From Nocardia sp. (GTDB lineage Bacteria; Actinomycetota; Actinomycetes; Mycobacteriales; Mycobacteriaceae): a DNA stretch of 64,000 bases. This document shows, one piece after another, positions 41,981 to 49,850 of the stretch. The position numbers and the translations under genes were made by a program. The notes beneath the pieces are model-generated. The model worked only from the letters and a program-made list of their open reading frames with translations, was not told the DNA's origin and ran no database searches. Where the stretch lies: contig NZ_JAODNK010000142.1 in the NCBI RefSeq assembly GCF_025465275.1, positions 1 to 64,000 of the forward strand, given 5' to 3'. How positions within the stretch are numbered: the stretch's first letter is position 1; every line of letters starts with the position of its first letter.

Positions 41981-43105
41981 GTGACACACGCCGGACCACG
42001 CCGGGTGATTCTCGCCCCGGACAAATTCAAAGGCTCGCTGACCGCCGCCGAAGTGGCGGCCGCGCTCGCCCGGGGCATCCGCCGCGCCGCGCCGCACACG
42101 GATGTGCGGCAGCTGCCGGTTGCGGATGGAGGTGACGGGACGGTCGACGCTTTCCTCGCGGCTGGGTGGGAGCGGGTGCCGGTGCGGGCCCTCGGCCCTA
42201 CCGGCAGAACCGTCGACACCGCCTACGCCGTCCGGGGCGATACCGCCGTGATCGAACTGGCAGCAGTGGTCGGAGTGGTGAAACTCCCTGGTGGAGTACT
42301 CGATCCTGTGGGCGCGAGCACTTACGGACTCGGTCTGGTCATAGCGGACGCCCTGGACCGCGGGGTGCGCGATATCGTGCTCGGCCTCGGCGGCAGCGCC
42401 TCCACCGACGGCGGTGCGGGCATGCTGCACGCTCTGGGGCTACGTATCCGTGATACTCGCGGCGCCGAATTGTCCTGGCCTGAAATCGTTCTCGGTCGCG
42501 GCGACCGCGTGGACCGCACCGGTCTGCACCCCGCGCTGGCGCAGACCCGCATCACTCTCGCCAGCGATGTCGACAATCCACTACTCGGCCCCGCCGGAGC
42601 GGCCGCGGTCTATGCGCCACAGAAGGGTGCAGGTCCGGCCGAGATCGCGACTCTCGAAGCGGCCCTGACGATCTGGGCGCAACTCATCGGCCCCGAATGG
42701 GCGGATAAACCCGGTGCGGGCGCGGCGGGCGGCACCGGTTTCGGTGCGATGGCTGTGCTCGGCGCGGTCCCGCGCTCGGGCATCGACGTCGTTCTCGACC
42801 TCGTCGACTTCCCCGCTCATCTGACCGGAGCCGACCTGATCGTCACCGGAGAAGGCTCCCTCGACCTGCAAAGCCTGCACGGCAAGGCCCCCATGGGCGT
42901 AGCCACCGCCGCCCGCCGCGCGGACATCCCGGTCGTAGCCGTGTCCGGTCGCCTGCAACTCACTCCGGATCAGTGGCACGCCGCCGGATTCGCCGCCGCC
43001 TACGCACTCACCGACCTGGAACCAGATCCTGTGCGCTGCATGGCCGATGCCGCGAACCTCGTGGAGCGCATCGGCGAACGCCTCGCCGAGCAATTCACGA
43101 TTTGA
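41981..43105 (+). CDS. glxK: Glycerate kinase
   Basis: 374 aa glycerate 2-kinase family enzyme, phosphorylating glycerate with ATP. The N-terminal ILAPDKFKGSLTAAEVA, VADGGDGTVDAF, GLGGSASTDGGAGML and the TGEGSLDLQSLHGKAP segments are diagnostic. The GTG at 41981 gives the usual N-terminus. It could consume the glycerate released by glucosylglycerate hydrolase elsewhere in the window. It ends 31 bases before two broken genes. Confidence 0.92.
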   Translation: MTHAGPRRVILAPDKFKGSLTAAEVAAALARGIRRAAPHTDVRQLPVADGGDGTVDAFLAAGWERVPVRALGPTGRTVDTAYAVRGDTAVIELAAVVGVVKLPGGVLDPVGASTYGLGLVIADALDRGVRDIVLGLGGSASTDGGAGMLHALGLRIRDTRGAELSWPEIVLGRGDRVDRTGLHPALAQTRITLASDVDNPLLGPAGAAAVYAPQKGAGPAEIATLEAALTIWAQLIGPEWADKPGAGAAGGTGFGAMAVLGAVPRSGIDVVLDLVDFPAHLTGADLIVTGEGSLDLQSLHGKAPMGVATAARRADIPVVAVSGRLQLTPDQWHAAGFAAAYALTDLEPDPVRCMADAANLVERIGERLAEQFTI

Positions 43106-43136
43106 GTGTGTGCGATCAGTACGAGGGAGGTTCGGA

Positions 43137-43376
43137 TCAGGGGGTGGGGGCCAGGAGTCGGGTGCGGTTTCGATCGCCCCAGTGTTCGAGGGGGCGGAGG
43201 GCGAGGTTGAGGTCCTCGCCCAGAGGGGTGAGGGAGTACTCCACGCGGGGTGGGATCTCGCGGTGGACTACGCCGCTGGATTCCAGGTGGCGGAGGTTTT
43301 CTGCGAGGACCTTCTCGCTGACGCCGGTGCGGAGGCGGCGGATTTCGCCGAAGAGTTTCGGGCGGTCGCCGAGCAC
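43137..43376 (-). pseudogene. HxlR family regulator, 5'-truncated
   Basis: The minus strand encodes the C-terminal 80 residues of an HxlR regulator (DRPKLFGEIRRL, GVSEKVLAENLRHLESSGVV, YSLTPLGEDL). The N-terminal 30-35 residues, including the Cys helix, are missing. Homology stops near 43376, where the sequence joins the middle of an oppositely oriented reductase gene. The open frame continues through antisense reductase sequence, so a chimeric protein could be made, but it would lack the start of the DNA-binding domain. Confidence 0.75.
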
Positions 43377-43379
43377 CCC

Positions 43380-44142
43380 CGCAGTGCCGAAAAGGCTGAG
43401 GCCATGGTCGAACTCGGTGCGAAGCGGGCCGCCACCGTGGCGAAGGCCCTGGATGCGAACGAGGTGGCGGTGCTCAGCCTCACCCATTACGCCGCCATAC
43501 GACGTGCTCGGTCAGGCGTCGGAATGCCTGGCGGGCAAGGTGATAGCCAATCTCTCCTCGGATTCGCCGGAGCAGACGCGCCGCGGTGCAGCCTGGGTGC
43601 GTGGGCACGGTGCGGAATTCCTGCCCGGCGGTGTCATGTCGGCGGGCGACAATATCGCGCATCCGGCGTCGTACATCTTCTACAGCGGTCCGCGCGAGGT
43701 CTTCGGCGCGCACGCCGAGTTGCTGCGCCCGCTCAGTCCACCGGAGTACCTGGGTGTGGATGACGGTCTGGCACAGGTCTTCTACCAGGCATTGCTCACC
43801 ATCTTCCATCCGTGGATGCTGGCCTTCGACCAGGCCTTGGCGCTGATCGCGAACTCCGGCAACGAGATCGACCGCTTCCTTCCGTTCGCACTGCGCTCCA
43901 ACGAGGCGTTCCCCTACTTCATGACCGATTTTGCCGCTGCCGCGAAAGCCGGTGGCTGGGGTGATCGGGCCCAGTTGACCATGATGGATGCCGGGGCGCA
44001 GCACGTGGTCGACGCCAGTGTGGAAGCAGGCGTGGATGCTTCGCTCTCCCGCACCGCACAGGCGCTGTGGCGCAAGGCGATTGCCGCCTCGGAGAGCGCG
44101 GGTACGCCGGTACCGGTGTATTCGGTCATGCGCGGCGCCTGA
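43380..44142 (+). pseudogene. NADPH-dependent reductase (imine reductase/beta-hydroxyacid dehydrogenase type), truncated and frameshifted
   Basis: Homology begins abruptly at 43380 with RSAEKAEAMVELGAKRAATV, the end of the Rossmann beta-2 region; the GxGxxG part is missing. The frame then shifts near 43497: THYAA in one frame continues as YDVLGQASECLAGKVIANLSSD in another, consistent with loss of two bases (expected ATG-TAC, found A-TAC). The rest to 44142 is intact, ending AQALWRKAIAASESAG. Deletion of the shared promoter region with both 5' ends explains this and the neighbouring HxlR remnant. Confidence 0.78.
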
Positions 44143-44152
44143 CCACAGCGGT

Positions 44153-44389
44153 CTACGCCGTTTCGGAGCCTATGCGAGGGAAGGGGTCGGTGGAGAAGAC
44201 CACCTCCACCGGGACCTCGAAGTACTGCGAAACCCGCAGTGCCAGATGCAGGCTGGGGCTGTATTCGCCGCGTTCCAGGTAGCCGATGGTCTGATAGTGC
44301 ACGCCGAGCGCTTCCGCCAGCTCCCGCCGGGAGATGCCGCGCTCGGCGCGCAGCATCGCGATCCGATTGAAAATGACCTCAGTAGGCAC
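44153..44389 (-). CDS. XRE family transcriptional regulator
   Basis: 78 aa, a single helix-turn-helix domain (NRIAMLRAERGISRRELAEALGVHYQTIGYLERGEYSPSL split across helices 1-4). Small XRE regulators of this type accompany ABC exporters in Gram-positives. The GTG at 44389 lies inside the end of the permease gene (11-base overlap), so it is translationally coupled as third gene of the exporter operon. It may bind the palindrome in the operon promoter. Confidence 0.86.
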   Translation of the reverse strand: MPTEVIFNRIAMLRAERGISRRELAEALGVHYQTIGYLERGEYSPSLHLALRVSQYFEVPVEVVFSTDPFPRIGSETA

Positions 44390-45230
44390 GTGCCATGGCC
44401 TTCTCGCGCCGGGCCGCCACGCTCGACCCGGATTCCCGTCGCGCCATGCGGCGCAGCACGACCGGTGCCAGCAGCAGTCCGGCAATCGACCAGACGCCCA
44501 GTATCGCAACGGTTTCCAGGTGCCGCCAGGAGTGGCCGAGCTCCACCGCCACCGCACTGTCCGGCAGCAGGGCCGAGCGCATGCCCAGACCCAGCCAGTA
44601 GATCGGGAAGATCTGGCCCACGCCCTGCAGCCAGCCGGGCAGGGCTGTCATCGGGTAGAAGATTCCGGAGATCGCCACCAGACCCATAATGGGGAAGGAG
44701 ATGAAACCGATGGCGCGTGGGCTCTCGAAGATCGATCCGAGCACCGCGCCGATCGGCAGTACGGCCAGCAGGCCCAGCACCAGCACCCAGATCAGGGTCA
44801 TCCAGGAGCCGACCGTGCCCAGCCGCACGCCGCCGATGATGAACGCGCCCACCGCCAGCACCATGATCAGCTGGGAGAGCACGATTCCGGACACCATGAC
44901 GATTTTGCCGATCAGATAGCCGACCATGCCGTTCGGAGTCGCCTTGGCGCGCAAGAGCGTGCCGTCCTCGCGGTCCGTGGTCAGGCCCTGGCAGATGCCG
45001 AACATGCCGTTGAAGGCGATCAGCATGCCCAGGACGCCCGGCAGCGCCAGCGCACCCAGCTTCAGCCCGCTGGCTGCGAAGCTGCCATTGCGCATGAAGT
45101 ACAGCGCGACCAAAGTCATGACGGGCCAGAAGAATTGGATGAACAGGTCCTGGCCGTTGGTCAGCGTCTGCCGCAGTTCGATCCAGCCGCGCCGGAACCC
45201 GGCCTTGACCGCGATGCTGATGGGATTCAT
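44379..45230 (-). CDS. ABC-2 type transporter permease
   Basis: 283 aa with six membrane segments; the family-typical TTDREDGTLLRAKATP segment and SGIFYPMTALPGWLQ loop are present. It forms an exporter with the upstream ATPase, whose stop it overlaps by four bases. Substrate unknown. The XRE gene starts inside its 3' end. Confidence 0.88.
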   Translation of the reverse strand: MNPISIAVKAGFRRGWIELRQTLTNGQDLFIQFFWPVMTLVALYFMRNGSFAASGLKLGALALPGVLGMLIAFNGMFGICQGLTTDREDGTLLRAKATPNGMVGYLIGKIVMVSGIVLSQLIMVLAVGAFIIGGVRLGTVGSWMTLIWVLVLGLLAVLPIGAVLGSIFESPRAIGFISFPIMGLVAISGIFYPMTALPGWLQGVGQIFPIYWLGLGMRSALLPDSAVAVELGHSWRHLETVAILGVWSIAGLLLAPVVLRRMARRESGSSVAARREKAMARAY

Positions 45231-46156
45231 CGGACTACCTCCTCCAGCGTGTGCACATCGTTCTCCTCCTGGCCGGACTCGAAGCGCTGCACCAGTGTCA
45301 TATACGTGTCCTCGAGGGAGGCGCGCCGCACCTCCAGCTCCTCGATCTCCGCGCCGTGCTGCTGGAACAGCTCGTAGACGAACTTGGTGGACTCGGTGGT
45401 GGTGTGCACGAAGCGCTGGCCGTCCCGCGTCCACTTCACCTCGGCCTCACCGGCAATGCGCCGGGACAGCTGATCGGCGGACCCGTCGGCGATGATCCGC
45501 CCGCCCGCCAGTACGAGAATGCGGTCGGCCAGCTTCTCCGCCTCATCCAGATCATGGGTGGTGAGCAGGATGGTGGTGTGCTCGTCATCGGCGAGCCGGT
45601 GCACCAGATCGTGGAATTCGCGCCGGGCCTGCGGATCGAAGCCGGCAGTCGGCTCGTCCAGGAACAGCAGCTCCGGCCGCCCGACAATGCCGATGGCCAC
45701 ATCCAGCCGCCGGCGTTGCCCGCCGGAGAGCGTCATGACCTTCGCATCGGCGTGTGCGGTGAGACCGACCGCCGCGATGAGTTCATCGGTGTCCCACGGA
45801 CGGCGAATGCTGCCGGTGGAGTAGGGCGCATAGAACATGCCGAGGTAGTCGAGAAGTTCGCGGATCCGCCACTTGCCGTGATCGCGCCAGGACTGCAGCA
45901 CCACCCCGATCCGTGCGCGCCAGGCTTCGTCCCCGTGTGCCGGGTCGGTGCCCAGTACCGAAACTCGCCCCGCCGAGCGCATGCGGAACCCCTCGAGAAT
46001 TTCGATGGTCGTGGTCTTGCCCGCCCCGTTCGGGCCGAGCAGGACCAGCACCTCGCCCGCATGTGCCTGAAAAGTGACGTCGTGCAGCACATCTCGCGTG
46101 CCGTATCGCATTCGCAGCTGTTCGACGTCCAATACAACATCTTCGCCGACGGTCAT
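45227..46156 (-). CDS. ABC exporter ATP-binding protein
   Basis: 309 aa ATPase: Walker A GPNGAGKTTT, signature TLSGGQRRRLD, Walker B LLFLDEPTAGFDPQAR and H-switch TTHDLDEAE. The C-terminal domain ends in EVRRASLEDTYMTLVQ. GGAGG precedes the ATG at 46156. First gene of an ATPase-permease-XRE operon controlled by a promoter with a 20-base palindrome. Drug or peptide export is likely but unproven. Confidence 0.9.
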   Translation of the reverse strand: MTVGEDVVLDVEQLRMRYGTRDVLHDVTFQAHAGEVLVLLGPNGAGKTTTIEILEGFRMRSAGRVSVLGTDPAHGDEAWRARIGVVLQSWRDHGKWRIRELLDYLGMFYAPYSTGSIRRPWDTDELIAAVGLTAHADAKVMTLSGGQRRRLDVAIGIVGRPELLFLDEPTAGFDPQARREFHDLVHRLADDEHTTILLTTHDLDEAEKLADRILVLAGGRIIADGSADQLSRRIAGEAEVKWTRDGQRFVHTTTESTKFVYELFQQHGAEIEELEVRRASLEDTYMTLVQRFESGQEENDVHTLEEVVR

Positions 46157-46182
46157 ACCATCCTCCGTAGTAGAAGCCGGAT

Positions 46183-46205
46183 GATATGTAGCATATCTGC
46201 TACAT
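46183..46205. promoter_or_regulatory. Overlapping palindromes in the ABC exporter promoter
   Basis: ATGTAGCA-TATC-TGCTACAT (46186-46205) is a perfect palindrome with 8-base arms. GATATG-TAG-CATATC (46183-46197) overlaps it. They lie about 30 bases upstream of the ATPase start and are the likely binding site of the operon-encoded XRE regulator. Confidence 0.65.
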
Positions 46206-46245
46206 CTCGTGGTGCGGAAGCGATATTCAGCCGCCCGGAAAAGAC

Positions 46246-46279
46246 AGGAAAAAGGCCCGGCTCGAGGCGAGCCGGGCCT
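46246..46279 (-). terminator. Rho-independent terminator of aroQ
   Basis: On the minus strand AGGCCCGGCTCG and CGAGCCGGGCCT form a perfect 12-bp stem with a 3-base loop, followed by TTTTT. It begins 15 bases after the aroQ stop. A textbook intrinsic terminator, rare in this GC-rich window. Confidence 0.92.
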
Positions 46280-46294
46280 GATCAGTGGGTGTTG

Positions 46295-46735
46295 TCAGCG
46301 AGTGGCGAGGAACTCGATCGCGGCCGCATACCCCTGGATGCCCATGCCCGCGACGACCGCGGTGGCGACGGGGGAGACGAAGGAGTGGTGCCGGAACTCT
46401 TCGCGCGCATGCACATTGCTGATGTGCACCTCCACGATCGGCACCTCCGGAATCACCAGCGCATCGCGCAGCGCCACCGAGGTATGCGTGAAGCCGCCCG
46501 GATTGATGACGATCCCGGACTCGACGCCGCGCGCCGCATGGATCCGGTCGATCAGCGCGCCTTCGTGATTGGACTGGAACGCCTCGACCTCGCGGCCGAA
46601 TCGCGCCGCCGTCTTGCGGCACAGCTCAATCACATCGTCGAGGGTGTCGGACCCGTACACCTCGGGCTGCCTGGTGCCGAGCATGTTCAGGTTCGGCCCA
46701 TTGAGCACGAGGATCGGACCCACGGTTTCCACCAT
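46295..46735 (-). CDS. aroQ: Type II 3-dehydroquinate dehydratase
   Basis: 146 aa enzyme of the shikimate pathway, converting 3-dehydroquinate to 3-dehydroshikimate. The family pattern LVLNGPNLNMLGTRQPEVYG holds the catalytic Tyr and the flexible loop Arg, and INPGGFTHTSVALRDAL holds the Asn and His. Length is standard for the dodecameric enzyme. No other aro gene is nearby. It lies 20 bases downstream of a gene of unknown function on the same strand. Confidence 0.95.
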   Translation of the reverse strand: MVETVGPILVLNGPNLNMLGTRQPEVYGSDTLDDVIELCRKTAARFGREVEAFQSNHEGALIDRIHAARGVESGIVINPGGFTHTSVALRDALVIPEVPIVEVHISNVHAREEFRHHSFVSPVATAVVAGMGIQGYAAAIEFLATR

Positions 46736-46755
46736 GGGTCCGATCCTATGGCCTC

Positions 46756-47340
46756 CTACAGTCCGCGCGGGCCTTCGGAGCGCAGGTCGTCGACCTTGCG
46801 CATGGCGCCGCGCAGTTCGTCGAGCCACTCCTCGGCGTGCTTGCCCGCGAGTTTCACGGTCCAGGCGAGAGCGTCGGAGCGGGAGCGGGCGACACCGGCG
46901 TCGATGAGGGTGTCGAGGACTTTGCGTTCGGGCTGGCGGAGCCGGGTCATAACCGGAACTGCCAGGTGGGTGAACAGGATTCGGTCGTCACCGGCCGATA
47001 CGCCCCAGGCGACATTGCGGCCGTAGCGGGCCTGGGCCTCCTGAGCGATCTGCATGCGGGCCGAGCGGGTGGATTCCCGGAAGCGGGAAACCAGGCCCTC
47101 GCGGGTGGCCTGCGGCACTTCGGCCGCATCCTCACCCTCGGTGGATTCGGGAGTGGGCAGGGGAAGTTCACCGACTACGACGATTTCGTCGCGGTCGATC
47201 TCCAGGGTCGGGGGTCCGGTGAACCAGTCAGCTGGCAATCGTCCAGCGAACCAATCGGAAGCGTCTGCGGCGTCGGGCAGGTCGGCTTGTTGCCAGCCTC
47301 CGGGGCGTCCGAACTCACGTCCACGGTGTCCGTGTCTCAT
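46756..47340 (-). CDS. Conserved hypothetical protein, possible DNA-binding C-terminus
   Basis: 194 aa soluble protein of unknown function. An acidic N-terminal half (LEIDRDEIVVVGELPLP) is followed by a helical part with LDTLIDAGVARSRSDALAWTVKLAGKHAEEW. That segment resembles the ribbon-helix-helix-like C-terminal region of some actinobacterial proteins. The ATG at 47340 has GAGAG eight bases upstream. A perfect 20-base palindrome lies 28 bases before the start, so the gene is probably tightly regulated, perhaps by itself. Upstream of aroQ on the same strand. Confidence 0.72.
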   Translation of the reverse strand: MRHGHRGREFGRPGGWQQADLPDAADASDWFAGRLPADWFTGPPTLEIDRDEIVVVGELPLPTPESTEGEDAAEVPQATREGLVSRFRESTRSARMQIAQEAQARYGRNVAWGVSAGDDRILFTHLAVPVMTRLRQPERKVLDTLIDAGVARSRSDALAWTVKLAGKHAEEWLDELRGAMRKVDDLRSEGPRGL

Positions 47341-47367
47341 GGCGGTCACTCTCACTTGCTGTCTCGA

Positions 47368-47387
47368 GTTGTAATACTGATTACAAC
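47368..47387. promoter_or_regulatory. Perfect 20-bp palindrome upstream of the hypothetical gene
   Basis: GTTGTAAT-ACTG-ATTACAAC, 8-base arms with no mismatch, AT-rich in a GC-rich context. It probably overlaps the promoter of the gene starting at 47340. Confidence 0.72.
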
Positions 47388-47678
47388 GTTACGTTCATTC
47401 CGGGCGATTGGATTCCGCTCTCGGAGAACAGGGTTCGGGCGCCCCATCACGGCAGTTGCGCAAGCACGCCATGGGGTACGTACTAAACGGTTCGCGGAGG
47501 CGCGAATACGCCAGGTCCGTAACCGACCGGTGATCATGTAACTGGTCCTTGTGGGCCGAAATCGGCACTATGGTGGATCTCGATACATACACGCCTGGTG
47601 GAAAGGTGGCACCGCGAGTGATTTGAACGCGGTACCGTGGTCCTGTTGCTGATGTGGCAAGAGTGAAGAGTGGGCGAT
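47388..47678 (+). other. 291-base gap before the PBP-like gene, with a T-box-like core
   Basis: No gene is seen. It contains a TTCGCG-gagg-CGCGAA hairpin (47491-47506) and, at 47606-47617, GGTGGCACCGCG, which fits the T-box antiterminator consensus GGTGGNACCGCG. ACCGCG can pair with CGCGGT further on (47628-47633). No stem I or specifier loop is evident, and the downstream gene is not one a T-box would control. Confidence 0.4.
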
Positions 47679-49355
47679 ATGGATGTGTGGGGATCCCGCC
47701 GCTTCCGGATCCGTGGCGCGATCGTGCTCGCGGTGGTGCTGGCCCTCGCGATTGCGATGGGGTCGTGTGCTTTCCGGGGGCGAGCGACCGGTGCGGAGGC
47801 TGTTGTCGAGCGATTCTCCAGCTTGCTCGACAAACAGAACTATGAGGACGCAGCAGAGCTGACGTCCTACCCGAATGGTGCGTCCGCAACGCTGAAGCAA
47901 GTCTTCAGCGGGCTGAACCCGGGCAAACCCGACTACCAGGTGACCCAGTTCATCGGCCTCGACGGTAATACCGGTCTGTTCAGCATGAGCGCGGCGTGGA
48001 ACTTCGGGGAAAACAAGACCTGGAAGTACGACCTGCAGGGCACCGTCCGCAAACTCAGTGTGGGCTGGCGCATCTCATGGGATCCGGCGCTGATCATCCC
48101 GCAGCTGGACAGCAAACGCACCGTGAAGCTGGTCCGCACGTACGCCACGCCGGCGCCGCACGTCAATGACATCGTCGGTGCGCCGCTCATGACGGAGCAG
48201 ACCGTCAATGTCGTCAAACTCGACCCGACCAAAACCGGTGATCCGGTCGCCTCCAGCAATGCGCTGGCCGATGCCATCGCTCCGGTCGCACCGCTCATCA
48301 CCGGACCGTCACTGCTGCAACAGCTGTCGGCCTCGCAGGGCAAACCCGTGGTCGCGGTGAATCTGCGCGACGGCGACTTCGCCATCCTCCAGCCCAAGAT
48401 GGCGGCCATCCCCGGCGTGGTCATGGAACAGCAGCCCCGGCTCATCTCCGCCGACCGCCGTGTCTGGTCGCCGATGCTCGACTCGCTGAACAAGGTGTGG
48501 CAGAACAATAACGATCAGCGCTCAGGTTGGGGTGTGCAGCTGTTCGAACCGGACGGCACCTTCGTCACCCAGCTCGCCGGCGAACAGGGCCCGCCCGGAC
48601 CGGATATCCCCGGCACCATGGACCAGCATCTGCAGCGCGCCGCAGAGGACGCGGTGGTGAGCGTAGGCACGCCCGCCTCCATCGTGGCCATCCAGCCCTC
48701 CAGTGGCGCGATTGTCGCCGCTGCCCAGAACAGCCAGGCCAGTGAGCACGGATCGGTCGCCTTCACCGGGCTGTACCCGGTCGGCGGCATGATCGAACTG
48801 TTCAAGAACATGGCCGCGATCACCAAGAAGAAAGCGCCGCAGGACGTCTCGGTCGGCGATGCGGCCGATGCCGCGAGCATGCTCGGCGTCGGCATCGACT
48901 TCAAGATCCCCGGCCTGGACGAGACCACGGGCCGCCTGCCCACCGGCAAGAACGCGGCCGAACAGGTCGGCCGCGGCAATGCCGCCGATTCACTGCTGGC
49001 CAGCCCCTGGGGTATGGCCATCGCGGCGGCTGCCATCGCCAATGGCCAGGTGCCCAAACCGATGATCACCATCGGAGTCCCGGCCACCACCGAAGCCGAT
49101 CTGCCCGCTCTCCCCGGCGATGTCACCGACCGCCTGCGCACCATGCTGCGCGACGGTACGGCGGCCCCGGAATTGGCCAGCCTCAACCGCTATCAGGGCG
49201 TACAGGCGTTCGCCGCTCCGGCGGGCACCAATGGCTGGCTCATCGCCACCATGGGTGATCTCGCCTTCGCCATTCACATCGACGATGTGGACAGCGGGGA
49301 TTCCGCCGCACGCATGGCGGCGCGACTGCTGCAGTCGCTCGCGGCCCCGGACTGA
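47679..49355 (+). CDS. PBP2-like lipoprotein lacking transpeptidase catalytic residues
   Basis: 558 aa. A hydrophobic N-terminus with the lipobox-like MGSC is followed by an NTF2-like (MecA N-terminal) domain (about residues 35-150), a dimerisation-type linker domain, and a transpeptidase-fold domain like that of M. tuberculosis Rv2864c. Where active PBPs read YPPGSTFK this protein reads YPVGGMIELFK, losing both the Ser and its Lys, and no KTG triad is found before the end. It is therefore probably a non-catalytic scaffold or regulator. ATG 47679 has GAAGAG eight bases upstream; GTG 47670 is possible. Confidence 0.83.
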   Translation: MDVWGSRRFRIRGAIVLAVVLALAIAMGSCAFRGRATGAEAVVERFSSLLDKQNYEDAAELTSYPNGASATLKQVFSGLNPGKPDYQVTQFIGLDGNTGLFSMSAAWNFGENKTWKYDLQGTVRKLSVGWRISWDPALIIPQLDSKRTVKLVRTYATPAPHVNDIVGAPLMTEQTVNVVKLDPTKTGDPVASSNALADAIAPVAPLITGPSLLQQLSASQGKPVVAVNLRDGDFAILQPKMAAIPGVVMEQQPRLISADRRVWSPMLDSLNKVWQNNNDQRSGWGVQLFEPDGTFVTQLAGEQGPPGPDIPGTMDQHLQRAAEDAVVSVGTPASIVAIQPSSGAIVAAAQNSQASEHGSVAFTGLYPVGGMIELFKNMAAITKKKAPQDVSVGDAADAASMLGVGIDFKIPGLDETTGRLPTGKNAAEQVGRGNAADSLLASPWGMAIAAAAIANGQVPKPMITIGVPATTEADLPALPGDVTDRLRTMLRDGTAAPELASLNRYQGVQAFAAPAGTNGWLIATMGDLAFAIHIDDVDSGDSAARMAARLLQSLAAPD

Positions 49356-49389
49356 CTTCGGCCGTCCGGGCCCGGCTGCGAGCTCCGAA

Positions 49390-49773
49390 CTAGTTCCAGC
49401 GCAGCGCTTTCATGCCGGCCCGCCAGCCGAGCAGGAACAGCGCGAGCGCGGTCGCGGCGACCAGAACGAAGCTGAAGGCAATGCCCTGCCCGCTCACCAC
49501 GCGCAGCAGCATGCCGCCGACCAGGGTGCTCAGCCAGACGATGACGCCGGTCGGCCACACCGGCCGGCCGTCGAAACGCTTTGCCGCGCTGGCTCCTTCG
49601 CGCCCGGCGGCGACCGCGATGGCGATCACCCAGCCCAGTAGCAGACCGGTGGCGAACGGCCATACCGTGCGGGCCATCCCGGCCAGCACCGGCTCGTCGT
49701 GATTGTGCCGACCGATTGCGCAGAACACGATCACCAATACGGCATCTGCGACGAACGGCGCCAGTTTCTTCAC
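49390..49773 (-). CDS. DUF3054 family membrane protein
   Basis: 127 aa with four membrane segments; DAVLVIVFCAIGRHNHDEP and the RPVWPTGVIVWLSTLVGGM stretches match the DUF3054 family. Function unknown. Start taken as the GTG at 49773, with a TTG two codons earlier also possible. Convergent with the PBP-like gene, 34 bases apart. Confidence 0.83.
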   Translation of the reverse strand: MKKLAPFVADAVLVIVFCAIGRHNHDEPVLAGMARTVWPFATGLLLGWVIAIAVAAGREGASAAKRFDGRPVWPTGVIVWLSTLVGGMLLRVVSGQGIAFSFVLVAATALALFLLGWRAGMKALRWN

Positions 49774-49850
49774 GGCCAAAGGTTATCGGGCGTCCTACAT
49801 CACGCTGCGCAGGGACACTCATCACGCTGCGCGGGACCACTTTCCGGTGG

